From the NCBI RefSeq assembly GCF_905404315.1, contig NC_066290.1, positions 10,663,453-10,727,452 on the forward strand: 64,000 nucleotides of DNA, in the 5' to 3' direction. Position numbers and translations under genes: made by a program. Below the pieces are notes generated by a model. The model was not told the DNA's origin. It was given only the letters and a program-made list of their open reading frames with translations, and did not search any database. Position 1 is the stretch's first letter. Each line of letters opens with the position of its first letter. Shown piece by piece: positions 53,401 to 59,349 of the stretch. This DNA comes from Leptidea sinapis. Its lineage: Eukaryota; Arthropoda; Insecta; Lepidoptera; Pieridae.

Positions 53401-54931
53401 ACAAAAAATCGCGAAGTTCAATGTTCTACACTTTTAACACATAGCTGTTACTAATTCAATAATTTATTATAGACATAAAAATTTAATATACGTTCACAAA
53501 AATCGTCACCTTTTTGCTCTTAATAGTGATTTTCATTATTATAACACAAGAAATAAGGGATTGCTTGTAACTAATTCTAGTAGGCTTCATAAGATACATA
53601 ATAGCTTTGAGGGTAAATGACAAACACTTTTACAATAAAGTCCCAGCCACTGTTCAGGCATTATCTATAAATAAATTTAAATGTTTTATAAAAAATAGCT
53701 CTGTCGTAAATCCTATTACTCCACCTATCCTATCCTATTTATCCTAAGTGATCGAACAGCCTGGGCCTAGATTATGATTATTTTATAGCGATAGAAAGGA
53801 CTGTACAATATTGTATATTTTTATTGAAAAGAGCGCAACAATATAATGCTGGGAGAGTTTCTTGCGCCGCTTCTTCTTTCTCAGAGCGCCATTTGTTTCC
53901 GAAGCGGTAGTAGTATCTAGTATATTAGAAATGACATCAAAAAGAATTCTAAAGGAATCAATTTTAAGAAAATAAATGCCTTTTATTATAATATATGTTT
54001 AAAGCTTTTTATCGTGAGGATAAACATTTGTAGGTAAATTCAGTTACCTATATTATCTATATGCTCGTTAATATATTGACATAATTCCTCACCTGTTAAT
54101 TGCCCTACAAATAATAAAACACTAATAGTTATAAATTAATTAACAAATACGTAAGTAATTCAAATTCTCACTCATTAACTACCATATTATTCGTCATACT
54201 TTTTCGTACATGATGTTTTTGCAAAAAATATTATAACATGATGTGTACTTATAACTAAGTACACTAATAAAGCCCCAATACACGGCGGTTTAAAGTTTAA
54301 ACTTTATAATGTTTTACGGCGGTTCCCAATACACTAGGTATCTACAGATAGAGATAAAATACTACCTTCTACTGTCAGTAATTAGCTGTCAATAATCTGA
54401 AGCTGTCCCAATATACCCGATAAGTCATTCTTATCGCCTTATATTGGGATGCGTGAATTGCAATTTCCATATAAACTTCTATCGCTAGTAAGCTATATGT
54501 CGTCCCATTGACAGACAGCGTGTACGGATAAGGTGAGTTACCGTCGATAAGTTTATTGGGACAGAAAAGTCAACAATAGTTACTATTACTATCTCAAGTT
54601 AGAGATAAACTGAATATTGGGAACGGCCGATAGTTGAGCAAGTATAAGAACGCCAGAAGTCTTCATGTAATTACTAGATATAACATTCAAAATAATATTT
54701 AAGACGTTATCGCACGAAATTGAAGGATTAAATAACAATAAAATATTATTCACAAAGTAAAATTTTATGACAATTAAGTAATTACATAACATTTTGTAAA
54801 ATCTGAAGGTTGCGTCAGAAAAGCGGCTGGAGGCCTTAACTTGACCAAGAAACACAAACCGGGTTACAAAAAAAGTTACTTACGTTCGATGGCGGTTTCA
54901 TATTGCAGACTTGTCTTATAAATCGCAGCAT
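26261..54931 (-). CDS. MsrA: Peptide methionine sulfoxide reductase A, five exons (whole gene)
   Basis: Reduces methionine-S-sulfoxide in free form or in proteins, using thioredoxin. Exons: 54884-54931, 43144-43304, 34157-34277, 30056-30192, 26261-26495, joined on the minus strand. Their lengths (48, 161, 121, 137, 235) sum to 702 nt, giving 233 aa plus TAG. All four introns are GT-AG. Visible family marks: nucleophile Cys36 in GMGCFW, GYSGG, GDHTE (Glu75, the expected catalytic acid), FWANHEYGLTT, YHQKYRLQGHKDL from residue 157, and C-terminal NEGGGLAC ending in Cys233, a likely resolving Cys. The family's usual GCFWGAE is GCFWSND here. From memory of the fly protein (Eip71CD, about 246 aa), the match is nearly collinear. 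Introns are 11,579, 8,866, 3,964 and 3,560 nt and full of TE remnants. Exon 1 is the least certain part because it is only 48 nt. Confidence 0.93.
26496..28436. other. MsrA intron 4, part; one repeat at 27590-27680
   Basis: Mostly unassigned. 27590-27680 (GAAGTATAACTTCTTGCGTG) is an inverted copy of 42310-42395, so a dispersed repeat. Confidence 0.45.
28438..28520 (+). mobile_element. LINE-A scrap next to R300
   Basis: Reads LAMRREVGSLCIFYCISRRV, the LALRRDVASLCVFYRIYHGE block of LINE-A. It is cut off 7 bp before an R300 copy. Confidence 0.65.
28528..28795 (+). repeat. R300 interspersed repeat
   Basis: Starts GGGAGGCTTCTTTGCACAGG and stops at GGGCGTATCAATTACTAT, so its 3' end is cut. It lies in MsrA intron 4. 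Confidence 0.88.
28833..29205. repeat. 124 bp tandem repeat, three copies
   Basis: The landmark CTCTATTCTACTTCAACAAC occurs at 28845, 28969 and 29093, exactly 124 bp apart. The copies differ at only a few bases, so the expansion is recent. Confidence 0.93.
29653..29923 (-). repeat. R300 interspersed repeat
   Basis: Inverse orientation: TTTTTATGAAAATTAGGGAC at the left, AAAGGAGCCTCTCACTGG at the right. About 30 bp are missing after CAGAAATG. It lies 130 bp from MsrA exon 4. Confidence 0.88.
30056..30192 (-). CDS. MsrA: MsrA exon 4
   Basis: The acceptor ATTCCAG precedes 30192 and the donor GTACGT follows 30056. It codes for YQSLILYHEEEQRQLAEASH through IAPAGIFYPAE plus GA of a split Asp codon. 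YxSLILYHxEEQ is the standard segment after the KRQ of the previous exon in animal MsrA. Confidence 0.94.
30480..30900. mobile_element. Right part of the 1.5 kb TIR element, split by R300
   Basis: 30486-30562 matches 1534-1600 (GAAATCCACTACGTTTT) and 30805-30890 matches 1690-1770 (GCCTCTTATTACGTAGTATT). An R300 copy (30566-30742) lies between the two halves. Confidence 0.7.
30566..30742 (-). repeat. R300 interspersed repeat, internally deleted, nested
   Basis: Starts TTTTTATGAAAATAAGG and ends CAGTAGCCTCCCATTAG. The middle of the usual 300 bp is missing. It sits inside the TIR element above. Confidence 0.8.
31152..31440 (+). repeat. R300 interspersed repeat
   Basis: Starts GTGGGAGGCTCCTTTGCACA and ends TTATTTTCATTTAAAAAAA. 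Close to full length. Confidence 0.9.
31590..32345 (-). mobile_element. LINE-A 3' remnant, about 0.75 kb
   Basis: The minus strand reads VRPHMEYCCHLWSGTPQYQL, DHVQHRVARIVRDPVLNERL and FHLRTIRHKL in shifting frames. 32220-32345 repeats the HLWSGAPQYQP block, so two LINE-A tails lie one after the other. It lies in MsrA intron 3. Confidence 0.82.
32413..32795. mobile_element. Probable decayed TIR-type insect repeat
   Basis: Begins ACTAGCTGACCAGACAGACG, an end motif common in insect dispersed repeats, and runs into a TA microsatellite at about 32780. The other end is not clear. Confidence 0.4.
32966..33296 (-). repeat. R350 interspersed repeat with CAAAT tail
   Basis: Left edge CAAATCAAATCAAATCAAAA, then GGTCACGGAAATGACACTTA and the CACACACACCATAAATAAAT right edge. 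Confidence 0.8.
33505..33680. mobile_element. Short TIR MITE (ACCGACTTCA ends)
   Basis: ACCGACTTCA at 33505-33514 and its exact inverse TGAAGTCGGT at 33671-33680 bound about 176 bp. Outside both ends are A-runs, so the true ends may be slightly wider. Confidence 0.6.
33846..33920 (+). repeat. tRNA-derived SINE head with A and B boxes
   Basis: A box TGGCTCAGTTGG at 33858-33869 and B box GGTACGTATCCC at 33895-33906, as in tRNA-derived SINEs. It does not fold as a proper tRNA: the anticodon arm is lost, so it is not a tRNA gene. Any SINE body would follow toward 34080. It lies about 240 bp from MsrA exon 3 in intron 3. Confidence 0.65.
34157..34277 (-). CDS. MsrA: MsrA exon 3
   Basis: The acceptor TTTGTTTCCAG precedes 34277 and the donor GTACGA follows 34157. 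The first base completes the Leu codon from exon 2; 40 codons follow, starting GDHTEVIEIDYDP and ending GLTTNLKRQ. GDHTE carries the conserved Glu; FWANHEY matches the animal MsrA FW-NH-E/D pattern. The exon ends in phase 0. Confidence 0.95.
34948..35325 (+). mobile_element. P-element-like MITE with a THAP start remnant
   Basis: A 378 bp element with TIR CACGGACGAG then a run of A, and the exact inverse CTCGTCCGTG at the right end. It is flanked by identical 8 bp ATTGCAAT (34940-34947 and 35326-35333). Inside, an ATG at 35143 reads MLSCVVNKCKNNNIKVF then stops. C-x4-C right after Met is how THAP zinc fingers begin, and P transposases start with a THAP domain and make 8 bp TSDs. No transposase core remains, so it would be non-autonomous. 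Confidence 0.72.
35860..36140 (+). mobile_element. LINE-A 3' remnant
   Basis: GCCACAAGTTAGGATATCAT, CCATCTGGATGTGTAACGG, GACATGGGTACCTTCACAAA and the final GGTGATCACTTAACACCAGG, collinear with other LINE-A ends. Confidence 0.82.
36344..36951. mobile_element. 608 bp element with ~110 bp inverted ends and a G-rich core
   Basis: Starts GTCGCAGGGATATGATAA and ends TTATCATTTCCCTGCGAC. Pairing between the ends extends about 110 bp with gaps and includes ACAAATCTAGT and TTGGTTCCGT. The motif TTTGATCAAAT and near variants recur within the ends. The core (36543-36577) has five or more runs of three to five G. No TSD is evident in the AT-rich flanks, and no ORF is seen. Confidence 0.65.
37456..37487. 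repeat. Perfect 12 bp hairpin at the edge of R300
   Basis: CTGGTAAAGAAA and TTTCTTTACCAG around an 8 nt loop, directly before the R300 start. Confidence 0.85.
37489..37896 (+). repeat. R300 interspersed repeat with internal duplication
   Basis: Begins GAGGCTTCTTTGCATAGGAT. The middle block (CCTATTTCTG..GTGAAGCA) occurs twice, at 37542 and 37648. It ends CATACAAAAAG. Confidence 0.82.
37905..38215 (+). pseudogene. LINE-D (RTE-like) C-terminal fragment
   Basis: Reads LTQEEILVVCQQAMQLGVKY, then KWRWIDHMLRC and RLTYTRHQANF. This resembles the E.W.LT...... / W.W.GH..R end of RTE-type ORF2. Broken by stops. Confidence 0.5.
38340..38950 (-). mobile_element. LINE-F RNase H and C-terminal remnant
   Basis: The minus strand has remnants of a WVPGHAGIEG..ADELA RNase H motif (around 38715-38765, frameshifted) followed by the CRxC tail also seen at 8562-8870. 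Confidence 0.55.
38951..39640. other. No gene or clear repeat seen (MsrA intron 2)
   Basis: AT-rich. No supported feature. Confidence 0.35.
39641..39793 (+). repeat. R350 interspersed repeat, short
   Basis: GAGTGGCAATGAGTTTCTTG through CATTTCCGTGACCTACATGA, with a GATTTGATTTGATTTG tail, opposite in orientation to the other copies. Confidence 0.78.
39882..40153. mobile_element. MITE-B, left-truncated copy
   Basis: Matches 54345-54629, including CTGTCCCAATATACCCGATA and the right end ATATTGGGAACGGCCG. The left TIR is missing. Confidence 0.7.
40196..40646. mobile_element. 451 bp TIR MITE with TTA target duplication
   Basis: Left GGTCGTCCATAAATTACGTG, right inverse CACATAATTTATGGACGCCC. TTA lies on both outer sides (40193-40195, 40647-40649), as in PIF/Harbinger-type insertions; TA alone (mariner type) cannot be excluded. 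A C-run is at 40554. Confidence 0.6.
40971..41249 (-). repeat. R300 interspersed repeat
   Basis: Inverse orientation, GAGACGAGACGAGCAGGACC to AATCCTGTGCCTCCCACTG, with a gap in the hairpin part. Confidence 0.85.
41590..41850 (-). repeat. R300 interspersed repeat, 5' truncated
   Basis: ATGAGACGGGCAGGACGTTC through CACGGCAGAAATACGCGCCG. The GGGAGGCTCC end is missing. Confidence 0.85.
41962..42017. repeat. CA-rich microsatellite
   Basis: CACACAGACACACACACACA and flanking imperfect repeats. Confidence 0.85.
42310..42480. repeat. Dispersed repeat (inverse copy at 27590)
   Basis: CACGCAAGAAGTTATGCTTC and CAAAAATCCTTCAAGAATTC match the reverse complement of 27590-27680. Confidence 0.5.
42481..43143. 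other. No gene; MsrA intron 2, donor side
   Basis: No supported feature. Confidence 0.35.
43144..43304 (-). CDS. MsrA: MsrA exon 2, active-site exon
   Basis: The acceptor TTTTTTGCAG precedes 43304 and the donor GTAAGA follows 43144. It codes for 53 residues plus two bases of a Leu codon. It holds LHDVDIPTKKATFGMGCFW, with the nucleophilic cysteine, then GVIRTRVGYSGGTTKNPHYR. It begins in phase 0 and ends in phase 2. Confidence 0.95.
43305..44980. other. No gene or clear repeat (MsrA intron 1)
   Basis: A minus-strand ORF of 81 codons at 44353-44598 has no recognisable motif and skewed composition; I do not call it. Confidence 0.35.
44985..45135 (-). pseudogene. LINE-D (RTE-like) C-terminal scrap
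   Basis: Reads RHWKRYRGRQIIRWEDDYKK then IWQDPPGEEL, the R.G.P..RW.D....K end of RTE-like ORF2. It adjoins the LINE-A end. Confidence 0.5.
45145..47563 (-). mobile_element. LINE-A, long copy, interrupted by a SINE-like insert
   Basis: On the minus strand from about 47560: GMDIFIPSSVVPIGGRSQPW (end of the endonuclease/linker), SSYPTGTRKFWSLSKAALGN, RKSSGPDGISPIVLR, then the insert (46691-46947), then SWKSALVHLIPKKGDSSDPA, NYRPIAITSLLSK, HCYADDSTGDAVYTG, QVCAFITKK, VRPHMEYCCHLWSGAPQYQL, ERLDHLALRRDVASLCVFYR and GRYDMGTFKK. It ends with the GTGATCACTTAACACCAGG block and a T-run on the plus strand at 45137. Stops and frameshifts inactivate it. It faces 47775-50068 head to head, inside MsrA intron 1. 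Confidence 0.9.
46691..46947 (+). mobile_element. SINE-like insertion with 10 bp target duplication
   Basis: 257 bp absent from the sister LINE-A copy and flanked by ACATTCTAAG on both sides (46681-46690, 46948-46957). A pol III B-box-like GGTTCGAGTCT is at 46716-46726, and an A-tail (AAAAAAAAAAAACACAAAA) lies at the right end. It contains a 10 bp perfect stem, TTACGCCCCG/CGGGGCGTAA, near 46880-46902. No A box, so probably 5' truncated. Confidence 0.75.
47566..47625 (+). repeat. Fragment shared with 58115-58165
   Basis: CCTGGGACTACCCTATTCTT then TTTACGCC...GCACAGGGC.AAA occurs here and after the RTE-like tail at 58.1 kb. Confidence 0.65.
47700..47770 (-). mobile_element. LINE-A scrap between the two long copies
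   Basis: GGCATGTTTTGCGATGGTGG through CAGGTCAGACTGCTCTTCC is a diverged match to the inverse of the ELFNLIPAAEFHLR..RH block of LINE-A. Confidence 0.45.
47775..50068 (+). mobile_element. LINE-A, long copy without the insert
   Basis: Starts inside the endonuclease (LLTTHPDVYQVFVDAPLGTS, HCLL), then WHYKSADWDRMRSFF, stop, GMDIFIPNSVVPIGGRSQPW, stop near 48241, RKSSGPNGISPIVLRTCAPE, YRPIAITSLLSKIMES, GFRHGRSAGDLLVYLTHRW, SLDIAKAFDRVRHKALLSKL, GVPQGCMLSPTLFLLHINDM, CYADDSTGDAVYTG and the C-terminal blocks to GGTGATCACTTAACAATAGG and an A-tail at 50067. Full RT motif set but with stops and frameshifts; the 5' end is missing. Confidence 0.92.
50085..50600. other. No gene or clear repeat seen
   Basis: No supported feature. 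Confidence 0.35.
50606..50840 (-). repeat. R350 interspersed repeat, tail missing
   Basis: GTCACTCTTTCGAATCAACA through ATGATGCAACAAAAATTCTC, collinear with 18780-18900. Confidence 0.72.
50845..52450. other. No gene or clear repeat (MsrA intron 1)
   Basis: AT-rich. No supported feature. Confidence 0.35.
52453..53106. mobile_element. 654 bp TIR MITE with TA target duplication
   Basis: Left end CTAGCTTTTACCCGCGACTT, right inverse of CTAGCTTTTACCCGCGATTT; about 27 of 28 bases pair. TA on both sides (52451-52452 and 53107-53108) fits the Tc1/mariner superfamily. A short GGTAG array is near 53022. No transposase. Confidence 0.72.
53460..53990 (+). mobile_element. LINE-B 3' end
   Basis: Begins with AATTTAATATACGTTCACAA and runs through GAGAGTTTCTTGCGCCGCTT to AAATAAATGCCTTTTAT, collinear with 21785-22265. 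Confidence 0.82.
54317..54629. mobile_element. MITE-B, complete copy
   Basis: TIR CGGCGGTTCCCAATA at 54317-54331 and the inverse TATTGGGAACGGCCG at 54615-54629 (14 of 15). Internal CCCAATATACCCGATAAG pairs with CTTATATTGGG. The other copy, truncated, is at 39882-40153. It lies 254 bp from MsrA exon 1. Confidence 0.68.
54884..54931 (-). CDS. MsrA: MsrA exon 1, with two in-frame start codons
   Basis: Codes for MLRFIRQVCNMKPPSN and ends in a GTAAGT donor at 54878-54883, phase 0, which matches the phase-0 acceptor of exon 2. The outer ATG is at 54929-54931 and a second in-frame ATG at 54899-54901. An in-frame TAG lies 18 nt upstream of the outer ATG, so the reading frame cannot extend further 5'. 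The outer ATG has T at -3 (weak context); the inner one has A at -3 (better). Residues 1-21 carry Arg3, Arg6 and Lys12 and no acidic residue, as in mitochondrial presequences. Exon 1 was found by donor and phase, not by conserved protein sequence, so another first exon remains possible. Confidence 0.7.
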
Positions 54932-55060
54932 AAACACAACAGGAACTAACTATATTAAAGATACGATTATTTTTTAATTTTCACGAGTATATTATTTACA
55001 CAGTGAGGCCGCGTCCCGCGACACGTGTTTATTCTACGGCGGTCCGGCGAACACTGGCCT
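54932..55060 (-). promoter_or_regulatory. Probable MsrA 5' UTR and promoter area with an E-box
   Basis: Just upstream of the MsrA start the sequence turns locally GC- and CpG-rich (about 55004-55050) in an otherwise AT-rich region, as at many promoters. A perfect CACGTG E-box is at 55022-55027, about 90 bp upstream of the outer ATG. The transcription start site cannot be placed from sequence alone. Confidence 0.4.
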
Positions 55061-55435
55061 TAAATTTTAAATGTCTTATGTGTAATCAAGACAATCACAA
55101 TATAGCCTCTATTGTCTTTCAGCAGTTAATACTAGAAATTAATACTTATCATAATCGAGGAAAGCATTTCGTGTCATCAATGAAGTAATTACTACTAACG
55201 ACAATCAGTCTATACTTTAGTTTGACTTTAGTGGCATTGACACTGATGAGTTACCGGTTAGAAGTAGTACGAGTTCCTAATTAGAAATCAAACTTTATTT
55301 TTATCAGCAGTTAAGTCCGTAAAACGATCGATACATGTCTTCGCCTGCCTTTGAAGGTCTTAAAGACCTTGACTCTATAAATATTTAGTATACTTGAGTT
55401 ATATACAGCAGACGGTTAGTTAGCGGCGTAAAAAT

Positions 55436-56416
55436 CGTGTTGGTTCCATTTCGAACTCGTATCTGAAATATAGTTCTATAAAGCCAGTGGGATAATATAT
55501 CTATGATTGGAGCGTCATTTGAAGCATAAGTGGAGAAATTTCATGGACTCTTGATAAATCGGTAGTGTTCAAGAATTATTTCATCTCGTTTAATATAAGA
55601 TTCAATACCAATGTTATTGTAGCTAATTTATTTATCCATGATCACTATTATCAACGTAATCTCATAGAGGTAATTACAGTTATGTATTACACGTATTAGA
55701 GAAGCCATTCCGATATTTTTGTTTTCGAGGGGGGGGGGGGGGGGGATTGGCTTATAACTAACAGGTACTCTTGTCCTCACCCATACGGCATGCAAACTAA
55801 ATACTGGAATACAAAGTCAGTCGACGTTTTAAATTCTGTTAGAATTACCTATATATTCTACCAGTGGGAGACTCCTTTGCACAGGATGCCGGCTAAATTA
55901 TGGGTATCAAAACGGTGCCTATTTCTTCGTGTTGGTTCCATTTCGAACTCGTATCTGAAATATAGTTCTATAAAGCCAGTGGGATAATATATCTATGATT
56001 GGAGCGTCATTTGAAGCATAAGTGGAGAAATTTCATGGACTCTTGATAAATCGGTAGTGTTCAAGAATTATTTCATCTCGTTTAATATAAGATTCAATAC
56101 CAATGTTATTGTAGCTAATTTATTTATCCATGATCACTATTATCAACGTAATCTCATAGAGGTAATTACAGTTATGTATTACACGTATTAGAGAAGCCAT
56201 TCCGATATTTTTGTTTTCGAGGGGGGGGGGGGGGATTGGCTTATAACTAACAGGTACTCTTGTCCTCACCCATACGGCATGCAAACTAAATACTGGAATA
56301 CAAAGTCAGTCGACGTTTTAAATTCTGTTAGAATTACCTATATATTCTACCAGTGGGAGACTCCTTTGCACAGGATGCCGGCTAAATTATGGGTATCAAA
56401 ACGGTGCCTATTTCTT
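55436..56416. repeat. Recent ~490 bp tandem duplication
   Basis: Units 55436-55927 (492 bp) and 55928-56416 (489 bp) look almost identical. The visible length difference is a G-run of 17 versus 14. Each unit ends inside an R300 copy at TTTCTTCGTG; only the second continues into the rest of R300. CGTG microhomology is present at the junction. Confidence 0.93.
55864..55930 (+). repeat. R300 5' fragment cut by the duplication
   Basis: GGGAGACTCCTTTGCACAGG to CCTATTTCTTCGTG, then the duplication junction. Confidence 0.88.
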
Positions 56417-56716
56417 CGTGAAGCAGTAATGTGTAAGCATTACTGTGTTTCGGTCTGATAGGCGCCATAGTTCACTAGCTATGGTTCGCTAATTTCACAA
56501 AATTACTGGGAAAATGAGACTTAACATCTTGCTTATCTACTATATATGCGCATCTACTTAACATTTCTGCCGTGAAGCAGTAATGTGTAAGTATTAATGT
56601 TTCGGTGTGAAGGGCGCTGTACCTAGTGAAATTACTGGGCAAATGAGACTTAACATCCTATGTCTCAAGGTGACGAGCGCAGTTGTAGTGACGCTCAGAA
56701 TATTTGGAGATTTCCA
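56354..56716 (+). repeat. R300 pair, overlapping copies
   Basis: One copy runs from GGGAGACTCC to CTTAACATCTTG at about 56532. A second restarts at TTCTGCCGTGAAGCAGTAAT (56567) and ends in the hairpin region. Confidence 0.8.
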
Positions 56717-56719
56717 TTA

Positions 56720-57265
56720 AAAAAAAATACTAAAAAAGATATACATCCCAAAACAAACAAATTATAATTTAATAGGCATATACATTTTAATTTATAATAT
56801 TATATCATATAATAGTGACATTTTGAATGATATTTCTTAGCTTATATTTTTTTATTTACTATTTTCGTCCTCAAGAAGTCAGTTGATAAGTTACCTACAT
56901 GTTACAAAACTCTGGTTCAAATGTGGTTAGTTGCCAAGTCATTCTGCAGACGTTTCAAGCTTTCATCAAGTAATCACTCTTCGCGTTACACCAAGGACAG
57001 GACGTTTAATTGGCAGAAGTGGTAGACCACTCACGTAGATGTGATGCAACCATTACTCAACTATTTTAAAATGTACATGACTTGCCCTTTTTTAATGTGT
57101 TATTTATCCAAAAATAAACATGAACATTGCTAAATTTTAAGATTATTTCAGTGCTTTATACATTTGTTTACATGATATTTGGCAGAAAATCATTATTAAT
57201 TGGTTACTTTAACGAGAGGATGGATATATTTGCCTTTGCAAGGAAAGGTGCCATGCCAAAGAGTT
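56720..57265. other. No gene or clear repeat seen
   Basis: No supported feature. Confidence 0.35.
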
Positions 57266-57275
57266 CCACAATAAT

Positions 57276-57370
57276 AGTGCCTGAGCGGCACTGCATTGTA
57301 ATGGGTAAGACGTATCATTAACCATCAGCTGAAATTCCTGCTTCTCTCGTCTCTTATTATCATAAAAATA
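57276..57370 (+). repeat. R300 3' end fragment
   Basis: GTGCCTGAGCGGCACTGCAT to TCTCTTATTATCATAAAAAT. Confidence 0.82.
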
Positions 57371-57584
57371 ATTCTGTCAGCTTCACTCTTATAGAGACGC
57401 TGTGTATAAATTGTGTAAAAGATAAGAAAGAGTTTAAAAACCCGGCTGTACATTTTTCTTATATATTGACAGTTTCCTATAAAAAATATTTTTCCACAAA
57501 GTAGGCTTATCGAAGTGGTTTCATGTAAGGTAAAATGTATTTATTTGATCAAAGTAGGTATTTACTCTCGGACTAAATCTTTTC

Positions 57585-58145
57585 GTGTTTTCCAAACACC
57601 AGTGTCTGAAGACGAAACTAACTAACCAGTGTGTGTTGCTAGTGATGACTTACGGTACACGGACGTGGTCGCTAACTATAGGCCTGATGAGAACGCTCAT
57701 GGTCGCTCAAAGAGCAATGGAGACTGCTATGCTCGGAGTTTTCCTACGAGATAGAATCAGAAATAAGGAGATCCGTAGGAGAACCAAAGTCACCGACATA
57801 ATCCAAATATTTGCTAAACTGAAGTGGCAGTGGACAGGGCACATAGCTCGACGGAAAGGTGGCCGGTGGTGCAGTAAGTCCTCGAATGACGACCACGTAA
57901 GTACCGGAAGATCCAGTGTTGGTAGGCCCTCCACAAGATAGGCCGATGATCTGGCCAAGATAGCCGGAATAGGTTGGAGGAGGGCACCACGGGACCGATC
58001 GTCGTGGAGATTTTTGGGGTAGGCTGTTACCAGCAGTGCGCGTCTTCCGGCTCAAAAAGGCGGTAGAGTGACTCTCCCACTTTCAATAAGCCCGTAGTCG
58101 CCTCTTACGACACCCTTGGGCCTGGGACTACCCCATTCTTTTTAC
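57585..58145 (+). mobile_element. LINE-D (RTE-like) ORF2 C-terminus and 3' end
   Basis: A 118-codon ORF: CVLLVMTYGTRTWSLT, VAQRAMETAMLGVFLRDRIR, NKEIRRRTKVTDI, KLKWQWTGHIARRKGGRW and SVGRPSTR. This is the standard end of RTE (BovB-type) endonuclease-reverse transcriptase. The 3' region ends with CCTGGGACTACCCCATTCTT and the fragment also seen at 47566. Confidence 0.85.
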
Positions 58146-58149
58146 GCCA

Positions 58150-59345
58150 CGGGGAAGCACAGGGCGAAATGTTAATTGCTTTTCAAAATACTCCCCTTTA
58201 CATTTTAAACATTTTCTCATGCGATTGAACCATTTTTTAAGACTGGAGGACCACAGAGCTGAAGACATGTTTTCTACGTGCTGATTGAACGCTATCACTG
58301 CCTCTTCGGAATAAGTGAAAGTGAAACATCTCATCAAATCTTTGATTTTGCGGAAAATACAGAAATCACAGCGTGCTAGGTCGGGGCTATGTGCAGGATG
58401 GGTGACGAGTTGTACTTTTTCGGAAGCTAAAAAGCTTAGTTTTGTGGGCGGATGGGAAGAAGCGTTGTCATGATGTAGGAGAACGCGGCTTATTGGTCGA
58501 CTTTCGCGAACTTTTTTAACACTCTGGGTAAACAAATGGTAGAATACCACTCAGCATTAACACTCTTTTGATCTTCAAGTGGAATTGCATGTGCAGATGG
58601 AACCCGCAGCTGAGAAAAAAATTGCATTGCATGCATCATTTTATTACCAACGTTTCTCGCCTGCTTCACCTTTGTTGACCAGGCCTCATTTTCAAGCACC
58701 CATTCACAAGATTGCTGTTTTTTTTCGGGTTTAAAACAATAAATCCACATTTCGTCTCCTGTGACAATGTCATAAACAGCTTTTAATGTCCGTGGTCGTA
58801 CTGCATTAGCATCTGTGAGCACCTATCCTCGCGAGCCCGCTTCTGCTCCGCTGTAAGTTCATGAGGGATCCAACAACAACAAAGTTTTCGAACTTTCAAT
58901 TCTTCGTGTAAAATTTTCCGACTTTGGCTCATACCAATCCCCAATAGTCCTCGAATTCGAAGTCTCACAGGTAATCCGCGGGTTTTCTTCAATTAGCCGC
59001 TTAACAGTAGCCACATTATTTTCGTTGACGGCAGTTGAAGACCGTCCATCACGAAATACGTCATGTAGGTAAAGAAACCCGACCTCTCTCAAATTCAGCA
59101 AAACATAGCCACACGGTGCTCAAGCAAGGTGCTTCGCTCCCAAAAGCATTTAGAAGACGAGCGGCACAGTTTTGCGGAGAGAGAGAACTTTTAAAATCAT
59201 AAAAACTCATCGCTCTAAAATCTTTTCGACTTAATTCCCTTTTCGTTGCGTACGCAGAAATTTTATGTGTGATAAAATACAATTGACAATTTTTTTTATT
59301 ACTAGGAAGGTTCCAATGTTTCAAAAAATATAACATTCGAAATTC
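58150..59345 (-). pseudogene. Mariner-type transposase, inactive
   Basis: Read on the minus strand: N-terminal helix-turn-helix block (NCAARLLNAFGSEAPCLSTV, WLCFAEFERGR) at 59100-59200, then STAVNENNVATVKRLIEENP, GDEMWIYCFKPEKKQQSCEW (first catalytic Asp), LLHHDNASSHPPTKLSF (second Asp) and SPDLARCDFCIF (third). Spacing between the last two is about 33 residues, against 34 in the mariner consensus. At least three frameshifts or stops are needed to read through. No clear TIRs found. Confidence 0.85.
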
Positions 59346-59349
59346 AAAT

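Noticed and set aside
55003..55188. Plus-strand 61-codon ORF beside the MsrA start, a possible divergent gene
   Set aside because: No ATG at its start, no recognised motif, and it lies on the CpG-rich promoter area of MsrA.
58150..59345. Functional mariner
   Set aside because: The transposase needs several frame changes to read, and no matching TIRs or TA duplication were found.
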